Source: Mesorhizobium sp. INR15 (GTDB lineage Bacteria > Pseudomonadota > Alphaproteobacteria > Rhizobiales > Rhizobiaceae). From it: DNA of 64,000 nucleotides. Under the pieces are notes generated by a model. The model made no database searches. It saw nothing but the letters and a program-made list of their open reading frames with translations, and was not told where the DNA came from. Each line of letters starts with the position of its first letter. Position 1 is the first letter of the stretch. The DNA lies in the NCBI RefSeq assembly GCF_015500075.1, contig NZ_CP045496.1, positions 2,800,001 to 2,864,000 on the forward strand, written 5' to 3'. A program made the position numbers and the translations under genes. Shown here one piece after another: positions 1-9,129 of this stretch.

Positions 1-126
1 CGGGGGATCTAGCAGCGGATAGGCGGCCGCCGCGATCTCCATGTGTCCCTTGTCCCACCAGGCAAGGGCGGGGGGCGCTTGAACAAGTATCGAAAGAAGT
101 GATCCGGCAAAGATTGCGCTGCGCAT
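1..126 (-). CDS. S1/P1 nuclease-like exported protein (N-terminal part, cut by window edge)
   Basis: Only the first 42 codons are inside the window. They read as a signal peptide (charged start MRSAIF, hydrophobic core, cleavage after ALA) followed directly by mature sequence starting WWDKGHMEIA. In the S1/P1 zinc nuclease family the mature chain begins with a tryptophan that itself binds zinc, followed a few residues later by GH and an IA motif; that arrangement is visible here. The likely role is a secreted or periplasmic single-strand nuclease or nucleotidase. The remaining zinc ligands lie outside the window, so activity cannot be judged. The gene is too short here to be found by length alone; the call rests on the N-terminal motif. 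Confidence 0.65.
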   Translation of the reverse strand, partial: MRSAIFAGSLLSILVQAPPALAWWDKGHMEIAAAAYPLLDPP

Positions 127-869
127 GATGTCTCTAAATGCTCCCAAGAGATCAGAACTATCTAGAAATTTTACCAATACCGTACAATCATTCCGCCAAG
201 CTGGATCAAAAAAGATAACTGTACTCGCCCTGCCGCAACGCGCTGAAGACAAGTTCGCATTTTGTAGCAGTCGGGCCCGCCGCGGCGTTGGCAATTCAGC
301 CGTCTCTGGCATCGAACACTCCGTTGAGTGGCCGAAAGGGCGGAATCTCGTATTGCCAAGACAGCACGTTCGTTTGCAGTGACGGGTCGGTGCGTGCCGG
401 CAAGAACAACTGCACCACCTACGAGGGTAGTGGATCAAGCCAGGCGCTGGGCGCGATGGATAGCGGGAATGCGGATATGGCGCCAGCCCAAGACCGGGGC
501 GAATGCCCGTACCGATCCGGTCGTTTCTGCATTGGACCACGTAACAGACATTTTCGAATTACCGACCGCAGGACCGAGAGCTATCTACGCAAATGGAACA
601 GCTATTGGCCCGCGAGGGATAGGTTCGAGACTGGCATGCCGAGATGGTCAGAAGGCACGGGTCGAGTTCGGCGATCATGCTGGCGGCCTGTCCCGTATGT
701 GAGGCAATTTAACAACTGAGGGCCGCGAGCGTCTTGACAAAAAAGGAATATATTCTTATCTTCTAGCCTGCCCAGTCGGAGAGAAGCAGCGGTTGCAGCC
801 TTGGTACGTGGAATTGCAAGTCCATCCGATCCACTGGCTTGGCTGTCTGGCAGTGCAGAGGATCATAAA
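127..869. other. No convincing gene; possible decayed coding DNA
   Basis: No reading frame has both a plausible start with ribosome binding site and a family-like sequence. Two overlapping plus-strand frames (about 288-719 and 328-702) contain stretches that look protein-like, such as a cysteine-rich CSDGSVRAGKNNC segment in one frame and a GTAIGPRGIGSRLACRDGQ segment in the other. This would fit a small exported protein broken by a frameshift, but I do not recognise a family and cannot prove it. Confidence 0.3.
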
Positions 870-1214
870 GTGCACGACTTGATCGATTTCTTCCACACGA
901 ACGCGACACTCGTGGCTGCCGACCCCGTCGCCTTCGCCACCATTGCTATCTTATTTGGGAGTGGGGGCTTTTGGGTGGGGCGGTATTTCTTGACCGAGCG
1001 CATCGCCAATCTCGAGAGCCGTATAGTGCGGCGCGATGATGAGATTGAAGATCTCAAATCCTCGCGTTCTGCAAAAAAACTTGAGCCTCCAATGGTGCCG
1101 ATCATAGGCACCACTGCGATCGGCGGAAACGACAGACCCATCCCGCCTGGCAGCTCGCCTGGTCGGCGAATTCCCAGCAATCAATCGGGCCTGCCGCATC
1201 GGCAAACGGTTTGA
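870..1214 (+). CDS. Small single-span membrane protein with coiled-coil segment
   Basis: Unrecognised protein of about 114 residues. I chose the GTG at 870 because an AGAGG sequence lies 8 bases upstream; an upstream in-frame start at 801 would add 23 residues of poor quality. After a short N-terminal helix there is one hydrophobic segment (PVAFATIAILFGSGGFWVG), then a charged heptad-like helix (ERIANLESRIVRRDDEIEDLKSS) likely to form a coiled coil, then a proline-rich tail. It would sit in the inner membrane with the coiled coil in the cytoplasm. It stands alone on the plus strand, with no operon partner. Confidence 0.5.
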   Translation: MHDLIDFFHTNATLVAADPVAFATIAILFGSGGFWVGRYFLTERIANLESRIVRRDDEIEDLKSSRSAKKLEPPMVPIIGTTAIGGNDRPIPPGSSPGRRIPSNQSGLPHRQTV

Positions 1215-1496
1215 ATCAATTGAGGCCAATGGGCAACAGCGCGCATAAGGAGGTAGGCCTGGCTATGATGACAGGGCAAATTGCGGTCGCTGGGAATAGT
1301 ATTACTGTTGTGACCGATGCAATCAACATCAATGTTATACTTGGCAGGGGTGATCGGGGCGGCGGTGTTTTCGTCGTGTTCTCTCATGCCAGATAGATAA
1401 ACAATATCAACGATTGCGCGATGCAGTGTGTAAAAATCGCACACGGGAGATCTGCTACTTTAATCTTCCGTTCCCACGCCAGAGGCGCCGACAGCC

Positions 1497-1661
1497 CTAT
1501 TCGACCCTCTTTTGCCGACGATATTGACCGTTCGAATGCTTCATGCTCGCGTCGGTGAAGAATGGCGACATCATCTTGGGCTCATCGAGGGCACCGGCCA
1601 AAGCTGCGCCAGCCAATACGGTCGCTGCCAGTGCTCCCAAGCACACGTTTTTGATGTTCAT
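1497..1661 (-). pseudogene. Small exported protein, apparently truncated remnant
   Basis: A 54-codon minus-strand frame starts at an ATG preceded by AAGAG at good spacing. It encodes a clear signal peptide (MNIKNVCLGALAATVLAG, cleavage near ALAGA) and then DEPKMMSPFFTDASMK. I recall this last motif from small rhizobial exported proteins that continue for some 40 more residues with an acidic helix. Here the sequence instead runs into a basic stretch (QYRRQKRVE) and stops, so the C-terminal half is probably lost or frameshifted. The IS630 element begins 20 bases upstream of the start codon and separates the frame from its promoter region. Confidence 0.5.
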
Positions 1662-1680
1662 GGAAATCATCTCTTGCCTA

Positions 1681-2734
1681 GAGCAAAATCCGAGCGAATA
1701 GAATCGATAGGGGTTTCGTGGGGATTGGAAATCTGATTCAGCATATCTGCTGGATTAGGAGGCCGGCGTGGCATGGCGAAATCCTTATCCGAAGACTTGC
1801 GGGCTCGCGTGGTCGCAGCGGTTGATGGCGGCCTGTCGCGACGGGCGGCAGCGGCGCGATTTGGCGTGGCGGCGGCAAGCGCGGTGCGTTGGGTCCGGGA
1901 ATGGCGCGCGAGCGGATCCACCTGCGCAAAGCCGCAGGGCGGCGACAGGCGGTCCCACCGCGTCGAAGCGTATCGCGACATCCTTCTGGCGGCGATCGAG
2001 AGGCGGGTGGACATCACGCTGGTCGAACTCGCCGAGTTGCTGCGACAAGAGCATGGCGCGTCGTTTGCGACGAGCACGATCTGGCGCTTTCTCGATCGTC
2101 ACTCCATGACCTTCAAAAAAAACGGCGCACGCCAGCGAGCAGGAGCGACCAGACGTAGCCGCGCGACGAAACGCGTGGTTCGACGCCCAGCCCGATCTTG
2201 ATCCCGAGCATCTGGTCTTCATCGACGAGACCGGAGCCTCGACAAAGATGGCTCGACTGCGGGGGCGCACGAAGCGCGGGATGCGGTGCCGATCGCCAAT
2301 CCCGCATGGCCATTGGAAGACGACGACGTTCACCGGCGCCCTGCGCCTCACTGGCATGACCGCGCCAATGGTCCTGGACGGCCCGATGACGGGCGAATGG
2401 TTCGTCGCCTATGTCGAGCAGGTTCTCGTGCCGACGCTGCGGCCCGACGATGTCGTGATCCTCGACAACCTGCCGGCGCACAAAAGCGCAGCCGCCCGTG
2501 AGGCGATCGAAGCGACCGGCGCAAGGATGATGTTCCTCCCGCCCTACTCTCCTGACTTCAACCCGATCGAGAACGCCTTTTCCAAGCTGAAATCGATCCT
2601 ACGCAAAGCCGCCGCACGAACCGTCGCGGAATTGTGGGATACCATCAGCGCCGCACTGCCATGCTTCACACCAACAGAGTGCGCCAACTACTTCGCCGCA
2701 ACAGGATATGAGCCGGAATGATCAGATTCTGCTC
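1681..2734 (+). mobile_element. IS630-family insertion sequence
   Basis: The element is bounded by imperfect terminal inverted repeats GAGCAAAATC (left) and GAGCAGAATC (right, read inward) and is flanked on both sides by the dinucleotide TA (1679-1680 and 2735-2736). IS630/Tc1-mariner elements characteristically duplicate TA on insertion, so the ends are well supported. It carries one transposase gene split over two reading frames. It landed just upstream of the small exported protein at 1497-1661; rejoining the flanks at TA restores a continuous leader for that gene. Confidence 0.85.
1773..2721 (+). CDS. IS630-family transposase, two frames joined at an A8 run
   Basis: The first frame (1773-2201) encodes the N-terminal helix-turn-helix region (LSRRAAAARFGVAAASAVRW). 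The second frame, open from about 2126 and ending at 2721, encodes the DDE catalytic domain: LVFIDETGAS (first Asp), VVILDNLPAHKS (second Asp) and FLPPYSPDFNPIENAFSKLK (Glu block), all typical of IS630. The frames meet at eight consecutive A residues (2115-2122). Reading continues into the catalytic frame only if one A is skipped or two are added, by ribosomal +1 shift or transcriptional slippage. Many IS630 relatives are split this way, so the gene may be functional rather than broken. Total length after joining, about 315 residues, is normal for the family. Confidence 0.85.
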
Positions 2735-2976
2735 TAGTTGTTTCCCTGGCCCTTGAGCGGGCCATGGTATCACCGCCACTTTCCTCGAAGGAACCCTCCT
2801 TACGAATCCGTAAGTCGTCGATCCGCGCACCGCCAGCTAACCTTAACCTTCGGCGGCAAACGGCACTTTGCTGCCCGGTGGGCCTCCACCTGCCGAAACC
2901 AATGGCCCGCTGCCTGCGCAATCTGCCCGGTAGCGGGCTGTCGGGCTTAATCGAGCGCAAAGGGTTAGGGACACGG

Positions 2977-3087
2977 ATGGCGATGCGGGTTTTGTTCATC
3001 GCGGTCGCGATCTTATTTTTCGCCGGCCTCGCATTGTGGGTGACCGCCGAGCTGATCAATTCAACCTATCCTAGCGCCGCTCATTGA
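2977..3087 (+). CDS. Very small single-span membrane peptide
   Basis: A 36-residue frame starts at an ATG with a purine-rich AGGGTTAGGG just upstream. It encodes a positively charged start (MAMRV), one hydrophobic helix (LFIAVAILFFAGLALWV) and a short polar tail. It could be a small inner-membrane peptide. No family is recognised, and the upstream in-frame extension to 2764 looks non-coding. Evidence is limited to the start context and hydrophobicity. Confidence 0.4.
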   Translation: MAMRVLFIAVAILFFAGLALWVTAELINSTYPSAAH

Positions 3088-3395
3088 CCCGGTGGCGCTT
3101 TTGGAACCATGTTAGCGCTGCCCTAAAGGCAGCGGCATGGCCGCGCGGACCGGAAATAGATTTTGGGGCAGTATCTCAGTCTGAAATGCAGACCAAGCCG
3201 CAGCCTTCGGCCTCAGCTCCTCATTTCTGCCGCCGGGCTTCTTCATGTTGGATTGCTTGAGCGGACACGATGCCGCCATGTTCGCGATTTCGACAAACCG
3301 CGTGTGGTCAGCTTTCAATTGCGCCCGCTTGCCCGCGCGTAAATTCTTTTGTGAAAAGCTGATCGCGGCGCATCGACTGGGGTGGGGAGATTGAA
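3088..3395. other. Intergenic stretch, no gene seen
   Basis: I see no supported coding frame here. A minus-strand open frame (3112-3405) has no ribosome binding site and unremarkable composition. The last 20 bases contain the GGTGGGGAG ribosome binding site of the caspase-like gene that follows. Confidence 0.4.
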
Positions 3396-6300
3396 ATGGG
3401 TGCACCTTCGGGGTCGTTGCGGCTCGCGGCGCAATTGTGCGCGATCATCGCTTTCATAATCCTCGTGACGGGTTGGCTGCACATTACCCCGACAGCCAGT
3501 GCCGCTACCAACAGGGAAAGCCGCGACTGCGCAGCCGGTTGGCCAATATTTCCTGGCAATCTGGATGCCGGAGTCTTTCCCGAAACATCCGTTGTCGGCA
3601 AAGCACTTCCGTTTGACTGGAAACTCACCAGCGCTGGGCCAAGCTACAGGGCAGCATTTGAGGTTCCAACCTATCTGGTGATCCTGACACCCGACGCCGT
3701 GCGGTTCGAAGGGACCGGCTTTTTCGCGCTCGCCGCCGGTGCGAAGGGACCCTACGGACTGAAGTTTGGTGCGGATCGCACAAGGGTGATCGTCCCACTT
3801 CACACGCGCTTTTCAAAAACCGCTGGCGAGGTCGACATCATTCCCTACCGAGCGGGCGAGATGAGTGTCGGATGGGCCATCGTGCAGGCTGATAGCTGCG
3901 GCGAGCACGTTTCGGACATATCAGGCAAACGGACCATCGAGATCTTGCCAGGCCCCCCACAACTCGTCGCCAGGAACCAGTTCACTGAAGCAAAACCGGA
4001 GCAGGAAATCACACCGACGAAGGGGCCATTCAGAGCGACCGTGTTTCAGGGATTTGTAGAGGTCAGAAACATCGACACCGGCGAGATCGTGCTGCAAACC
4101 ACGGGCCACGAACCCACTTTTTCGCCAACTGGACGTTTCCTGTCGGTCGTCACGGATGAGGCGCAAATCAGTGACGTATTTGATCTGCTAACCGAACGAA
4201 GAATCGGACGCTTTCAAAGCGTGGCAATGTACTGGAGCCATGCCGACAGCTTCCTCTATCTCGATCAGGAATGGGGAGCGGATATGCAGATTATCCGCAC
4301 GCTCCACGGGACACGCGAGAGCATAGAGTCCGCGCCTAAGGTCGCGCTGCTCACAAGCTTTCGAGAGGATGGCAGCCCAACGCCAAATGAACCGCTGGAT
4401 GGCGGCATAGATGCCAATTCAGAAGACATCGATCCTGGCGCACTCGGGCTGTCCTTTACAGCTGGAAGTGAGGCCTGGCGGTTCGACCTGTCTCTGGAAG
4501 GCGGGGTCATGGCGTTTGTCGGCTGGAGCCTGATGGCCCATGACTACCAGGAACCCGGTGATGTGATGGACGGGCTTGTCATCGATCTGTGCCGTGGCAA
4601 CGCGATGATCAAAACGTCAACCAGAACTGAACTCGGTGCAACGCTTGCCTCTTCATTTGGCGTCGCAAAGCCGTTGATGGTCGGCTGGAACGCGCATGAA
4701 ACGATCAAGCGCAGCTTCGATTACTATAGCAGCGAAGCCTACCGTCGCATGCAGGAAGCTGAAGCAGCGGCAGGGAATTCCGATGGCCAGCGGCCGGACG
4801 GTGAGCCCGCGACATCCGACGGGACCGAGGAGCAACCGAAGAGCCCGATCGCATTCTCCGCCGAGCCCACTCAGACGAGCAAGGCCGCCACGCCCGATCA
4901 GAATGTTGCCGGATCCGCAGATTTCCGTGTGCGCGGCGCGGTTCCTATCGCTGTGGCCTCGACGCCAGTGGTTGGCGCGGATGTCGGCCTGGGATTGGAT
5001 TCGGGAACAGAAATTCGCGCACTCCGCTCGGGAGCGCCTAGCAAGGCGCTGAACGATATTGCCAGGGAGATAGCGAAATTCTACGATCCGAAAGTTGTCA
5101 AATTCGGCAAATGGCCGGCCGATGAGCCGCTTCGATACAATACCGAGCCATTTCCCAAGCCTGACCAGGGCGTTGGAGACGATGGGCCAATACTATTCGA
5201 CATAAATCTGCCAGGCCGCGACACGTGGCGTTGGATGGCCAATGACAAACGTTACTGGCTGACCCAGACCGTCGAATCCGGTCGGCTTGGTCATTCCTTC
5301 AGCTTCACGTTGCTTGGAGAGGATGGCCGTCACCTGCGGATGGCCGACCTCTTGGAGGATAAATCCGTCGAAGCCGATATATCGGATGCCGAAGGAAGCG
5401 GTGCTTCAGGCCTCATCCAGCGTGGTGATTTGCGAACTGGTCTCGGCGCGGCATTCGATAGACCGAGTTTTGTCTCGATCGTCGACAGCCGTTATCTCTT
5501 GCTCGTAACGCGTCCCGTGGTGCGGTTGATCGCCTTCGACCTCAAGACCTGGAGGCCCATCTGTATCGTCTCGAAGCCTTACAACCAAGCAGCGATAGAT
5601 CGCTTGGCCTTAATGGAAGGGGCCCGCAATATCGCCCAGATCAACAAGGGTGGTGGCGTTGAAGTCTATTCCTGCTCAAGCCCATCGAGGCTCCTGAGCG
5701 GAATTCTGACCGATGGCGAACTCGTCGTGACGGACGGCAAGGGGCGCTTTGACGGATCACCGGATGCGAGTGCCTATGTCGAACTGAAAATTCCGGGGTT
5801 GCCGGGGCGACAACTGCTTTCGCAATTTGCCACCCAGCTGCGTTTTCCCGGCCTTGCAAACGCGGTGATCCAGGGCAAGAACCTTGGTCTGCCGCCGGAT
5901 CCTGTGGCACCGCCATCGCTCCAGGTCTCTTTTGACGAAACGGGTGGCAGAAAAACTGCGCGGATAGATGCGTCCAGTTTGACCGGACTGCGATCATTGC
6001 ACGTGCTGGCGGATGGTCGTGTTGTCAGGAACGTACCGCTCGATGGCAAGCAAGCCCAGGTCTTGCTCTCGCCGGATGAAGTCGGCGACAGCGGCATTGC
6101 AAGCGTCACGGCCATCGACACGGCAGGTCTGGCAAGCGCGCCCATCGAATTCACGCTCGGGGCAAGTAGCGAGAAAAGCAAAGGTGAGCTTCTTGCCTTG
6201 GCTGTTGGCATCGATAAGTACCCGGCAATGCCAGGAAGCGACCTTAAATACGCAGCCTCCGACGCAAGGCGCGTTGCCACCACCGTGGGTGCGAGCGCGC

Positions 6301-6914
6301 ACTACAGTGGCGTCAAAGTCGAAACGCTTCTGGATGAGGCGGCCACGATCGACGCCATTAAAGCCAAGCTTGATGACATCGTCGAAAGTGCACACGCTCG
6401 GGACACGATATTGCTCGCCTTCGCAGGTCACGGCCTGCTTGATGCCCGGGGGCGTCTCAGGCTCGCTTTGTCATCGACGGCAACCAATGCGATCGAAGAA
6501 ACCAGCCTGGATTTCGACGAGATAGCGTCCCGCGTCGCGAAAGCTCAGGCTCGCGTGATCGTGCTCCTTGATGTGTGTCACGCAGGCGCATCGGGCCAGA
6601 TCAGCGTAGCATCCAACGACGATGCCGTGAATTTGCTCACCACCCGTTCTGGTGCCGGAGTTGTCATCATATCAGCCTCGAAAGGCCGGCAATTCAGCGA
6701 GGAGTCTTCCTCGATTGGCGGCGGGCGTTTCTCTGTCGCATTCCAGCACGCCTTGACCGATCAACTCCGCAAGACGGACAGCGACGGCAACGGAAGGATA
6801 AGTGTCAATGAACTGTACGCCGAGCTGAAGTCTCTGGTTGCAGGGCAAACCAGTGGTCGTCAGATTCCGTGGCTATCGCGCAACGAGATTTTTGGAGACT
6901 TTGACCTGTTTTGA
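3396..6914 (+). CDS. Large exported caspase-like (peptidase C14) protein
   Basis: This 1172-residue protein starts with a signal peptide or anchor (hydrophobic core near residues 11-28, cleavage near TASA). Residues 40-900 are beta-rich, with WD40-like repeats hinted at by phrases such as GHEPTFSPTGRFLSVV, and are split by a disordered Ser/Pro/Glu-rich linker near 455-510. The C-terminal part from about residue 930 (LLALAVGIDKYP) is a caspase p20-type fold with the catalytic pair His1012 in FAGHG and Cys1061 in LLDVCHAG. A calcium-loop-like D-S-D-G-N-G-R-I sequence follows at about 1128-1135. Bacterial members of this group (orthocaspases) cleave after basic residues, often with calcium. The protein is probably periplasmic or surface-exposed. 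It is transcribed alone; the substrate is unknown. Confidence 0.8.
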   Translation: MGAPSGSLRLAAQLCAIIAFIILVTGWLHITPTASAATNRESRDCAAGWPIFPGNLDAGVFPETSVVGKALPFDWKLTSAGPSYRAAFEVPTYLVILTPDAVRFEGTGFFALAAGAKGPYGLKFGADRTRVIVPLHTRFSKTAGEVDIIPYRAGEMSVGWAIVQADSCGEHVSDISGKRTIEILPGPPQLVARNQFTEAKPEQEITPTKGPFRATVFQGFVEVRNIDTGEIVLQTTGHEPTFSPTGRFLSVVTDEAQISDVFDLLTERRIGRFQSVAMYWSHADSFLYLDQEWGADMQIIRTLHGTRESIESAPKVALLTSFREDGSPTPNEPLDGGIDANSEDIDPGALGLSFTAGSEAWRFDLSLEGGVMAFVGWSLMAHDYQEPGDVMDGLVIDLCRGNAMIKTSTRTELGATLASSFGVAKPLMVGWNAHETIKRSFDYYSSEAYRRMQEAEAAAGNSDGQRPDGEPATSDGTEEQPKSPIAFSAEPTQTSKAATPDQNVAGSADFRVRGAVPIAVASTPVVGADVGLGLDSGTEIRALRSGAPSKALNDIAREIAKFYDPKVVKFGKWPADEPLRYNTEPFPKPDQGVGDDGPILFDINLPGRDTWRWMANDKRYWLTQTVESGRLGHSFSFTLLGEDGRHLRMADLLEDKSVEADISDAEGSGASGLIQRGDLRTGLGAAFDRPSFVSIVDSRYLLLVTRPVVRLIAFDLKTWRPICIVSKPYNQAAIDRLALMEGARNIAQINKGGGVEVYSCSSPSRLLSGILTDGELVVTDGKGRFDGSPDASAYVELKIPGLPGRQLLSQFATQLRFPGLANAVIQGKNLGLPPDPVAPPSLQVSFDETGGRKTARIDASSLTGLRSLHVLADGRVVRNVPLDGKQAQVLLSPDEVGDSGIASVTAIDTAGLASAPIEFTLGASSEKSKGELLALAVGIDKYPAMPGSDLKYAASDARRVATTVGASAHYSGVKVETLLDEAATIDAIKAKLDDIVESAHARDTILLAFAGHGLLDARGRLRLALSSTATNAIEETSLDFDEIASRVAKAQARVIVLLDVCHAGASGQISVASNDDAVNLLTTRSGAGVVIISASKGRQFSEESSSIGGGRFSVAFQHALTDQLRKTDSDGNGRISVNELYAELKSLVAGQTSGRQIPWLSRNEIFGDFDLF

Positions 6915-7107
6915 TGCAGTCGGCGTGTTTCGCCCGGTTGATGGATCATTCCGGTGGTGCGGTACCTGGCCCATAATTTTCCGCGGCAGTTTGCTGAATT
7001 CCACACCTTGTCGATATCTATCAGCAAGTAAGCTTCATAAGCACCCGCAATTCCGGCTGAAGCGCTGGTATGAGCGTGGCCGTATCGGATGATGGTGGCG
7101 ACTACGG

Positions 7108-7925
7108 GGCATCGTAAACTTAAAGGACGCCGGTCAAGAATCTTGTCTGCGGCGTTTGCTCATGCGGCTGGTATGCGTGCGATCTCGTTCCACATCAGCA
7201 TGGCAGCGGTTCTCAATTCGCGGTGATGGTCGGATGGAATGTCGTGGCGTCGAATGTGGAAGAGATTGGCGACTGGGTCGTGAATGGAGACGAAACGCTG
7301 GAGATGTCGAGCCGACTTGAAGCCCTTCATGATGTGCTCTCGGCGTCGTGTCGGCTGATGTGAATTCTCCGCCCGGTTATTCAATCCTTTGTGCGAACGG
7401 TGTTCGACGCCGGGCATGATGTCTCGCTTGGCAGCGCCATAGGATCGCAGTTTGTCGGTGATCATCACGCGCGGCGCATGCCTCTGTCCTTTCAGAAACT
7501 TTCGCATCAGACGTTTGGCGGCCTTGGTATTGCGACGGCTCTGCACCAGCACGTCGAGAACAAAACCATCTTGATCAACGGCCCGCCAAACCCAGTGCTT
7601 CTTGCCGCCAATGGAGATGACGACTTCATCGAGATACCATTTGTCGCCAAGCTTTCCGGCTGGCCGGCGCCGGATTTCATTGGCAAAGTGGCGACCGAAT
7701 TTCTCGACCCAAAGGCGGACTGTCTGGTGCGAGACAATCATCCCGCGCGCCGCCAGCAAATCTTCGACCATCCGCAGACTGAGCGGAAAACGAATGTAAA
7801 GCCAGACGGCCTGGGCAATGACTTCAGCCGGGAACCGGTGGCGGCGATAAAGGGCATTACGAAAAGTGTGGGTCATGCCGCAAAATCGCACAGGCCAATC
7901 GCCGCGCAGTTAACGTTACGATGCC
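7108..7925 (-). mobile_element. IS6-family insertion sequence
   Basis: The ends carry matching inverted repeats beginning GGCATCGTAA, followed by a further near-match TTAA. They start with GG as is usual in the IS6/IS26 family. The 818-base length and single transposase gene fit the family. The 8-base flanks (GACTACGG left, GCCACCTT right) do not match, so the expected 8-base target duplication is missing. This suggests recombination or adjacent deletion after insertion. Confidence 0.85.
7160..7876 (-). CDS. IS6-family DDE transposase
   Basis: The 238-residue protein has the standard IS6 layout: an N-terminal RRHRFPAEVIAQAVWLYIRF region, a short helix-turn-helix (ARGMIVSHQTVRLWVEKFG), and the DDE catalytic core with WYLDEVVI (first Asp), MITDKLRSYG (second Asp) and NRAENSHQPTRRRE (Glu and the RRRE signature). 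I took the ATG at 7876 rather than the GTG at 7891 because the sequence from MTHTF onward matches the usual start of these transposases. It looks complete and potentially active. Confidence 0.88.
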   Translation of the reverse strand: MTHTFRNALYRRHRFPAEVIAQAVWLYIRFPLSLRMVEDLLAARGMIVSHQTVRLWVEKFGRHFANEIRRRPAGKLGDKWYLDEVVISIGGKKHWVWRAVDQDGFVLDVLVQSRRNTKAAKRLMRKFLKGQRHAPRVMITDKLRSYGAAKRDIMPGVEHRSHKGLNNRAENSHQPTRRREHIMKGFKSARHLQRFVSIHDPVANLFHIRRHDIPSDHHRELRTAAMLMWNEIARIPAA

Positions 7926-8167
7926 GCCACCTTGTCGCCATCGGCTATATAGGTATGCACGTCGGCGCGGTAGCCGCTCCACTCGGATCCCAGGCGCTTG
8001 AAGACACCTTCCATCAGGGCCTCCACGCCGACATAAGTGCCGGCATAGGGGAAGCCTTCCGCCTCGGTCCATTCGATATCGAGGGCGAGTGTGGCCAGAA
8101 GATTGCGACCGTTGTCTTCTGAGCTTCCCTCATACGTCCGGCGCACAAGTTCGAGATTGCTGGTCAT
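7926..8167 (-). pseudogene. SnoaL/NTF2-like protein, 3' end removed at the IS6 element
   Basis: The frame begins one base after the stop of the metallo-hydrolase gene and encodes about 80 residues of a SnoaL-like fold: an N-terminal helix (LVRRTYEGSSEDNGRNLLATLALDI), then EWTEAEGFPYAGTYVG and the strand VHTYIADGDKVAA. Such proteins normally run to 120-140 residues. Here the frame crosses into the IS6 end and stops. The sequence beyond the far side of the element does not continue the gene, so the C-terminal third is lost. Originally this was probably the last gene of the operon with the MoaF-like and metallo-hydrolase genes. Confidence 0.65.
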
Positions 8168-8168
8168 G

Positions 8169-9068
8169 TCAGCCCCACTTCATTTCGCCCTTGGCGACCT
8201 TCGAGCCGATGTCGAGGGCAACGCCCATACCGAGGTTCGGGAAGCGGGCCTCCATCGCGGCCTTCAGCGCAGCGGCGTCGGCGGCCTTGGCGAGTTCTTC
8301 CTCGAAGGCCAGCAGATAGGTCTTTGTGTGCTCGACGGCCGAGATGTCGACCGGCCCCTCCGCTGTCATGTGCCCCGGCACGACGACAGCCGGCTTGCGC
8401 GCGGCGATCTTGTCGAGATTGGCAACCCAGGCCGCGCGTTCTTCCTTCGTCGGCGTGTCGGCGGTCCAGACGTGCACGCCGGCGAACACCATGACGCCAC
8501 CGAACACCGCGTTCAGCGAAGACGCCCACAGATAGCGGCGGTTGGCGAGGCCCTCGGCGGCGACGATCTCCACCGTCGCGCCGTCCACGGTAAGCGACGG
8601 ACCGTCAAAGGCTTCGGGCAGGACGATGTCGGCCAGGGTCTGCGGACCGTTTTCCTTGAGCTGGGGTCCCCAGACGGCGAGCTTCTTCTCGACCGAGGTT
8701 TTGATCGCAGCCACCGTGTCCGATGCGGCGATGACCTTGGCCTCCGGGAAAGCCTCACGCACCGGCTTCAGGCTGAAATAATAGTCCGGGTCCGACTGGC
8801 TGACATAGATAGTGGTAAGCTTCTTGCCACTGGCCTTGACGGCCTCGGCCAGCGCGCGGCCGTCTGGATAGGTGAAGCCGCCGTCGATCAGCAGCGCCTC
8901 GTTGGTCCCGGAAAGCAGGACAGGGGCACGGAAGAAACCGTTCGGGCCAGCCGGGAAATGCTTCCAGGCAAGTCCGGTTCCGGCGGCACGTCCCATATCG
9001 GCGGGGGCGAAGACGGCCGCAGCGCCGATGGCAAGGGTGGTTTTCATGGCTTGTCTCCTCGTTAGCAT
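8169..9068 (-). CDS. Exported metallo-beta-lactamase-fold protein with altered metal site
   Basis: The 299-residue protein begins with a twin-arginine-like signal (TRRQAMKTTLAIGAAAVF), suggesting export by Tat. A shorter start at 9047 with its own GGAGA site is possible. The body has the MBL fold: ALLIDGGFTY, a central TIYVSQSDPDYYFS segment and a late VVVPGHMT. In active enzymes the central motif is HxHxDH; here the histidines are replaced (SQSDPDYY) and only the Asp remains. It may bind metal differently or be non-hydrolytic. It lies in an operon downstream of the MoaF-like gene, divergent from a LysR regulator that probably controls it. Confidence 0.75.
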   Translation of the reverse strand: MLTRRQAMKTTLAIGAAAVFAPADMGRAAGTGLAWKHFPAGPNGFFRAPVLLSGTNEALLIDGGFTYPDGRALAEAVKASGKKLTTIYVSQSDPDYYFSLKPVREAFPEAKVIAASDTVAAIKTSVEKKLAVWGPQLKENGPQTLADIVLPEAFDGPSLTVDGATVEIVAAEGLANRRYLWASSLNAVFGGVMVFAGVHVWTADTPTKEERAAWVANLDKIAARKPAVVVPGHMTAEGPVDISAVEHTKTYLLAFEEELAKAADAAALKAAMEARFPNLGMGVALDIGSKVAKGEMKWG

Positions 9069-9129
9069 GTGGATTTCCTCTCGGATTGGATGGCGATGAA
9101 CAAACGGGGCTACGCGCCCGACAGTGGAA

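Noticed and set aside
7391..8122. 243-codon plus-strand frame over the IS6 element
   Set aside because: It is the antisense shadow of the transposase, whose DDE motifs and inverted repeats fix the coding strand as minus.
8091..9065. 324-codon plus-strand frame
   Set aside because: Arg/Gly-rich antisense of the MBL-fold gene; no ribosome site or family motifs.
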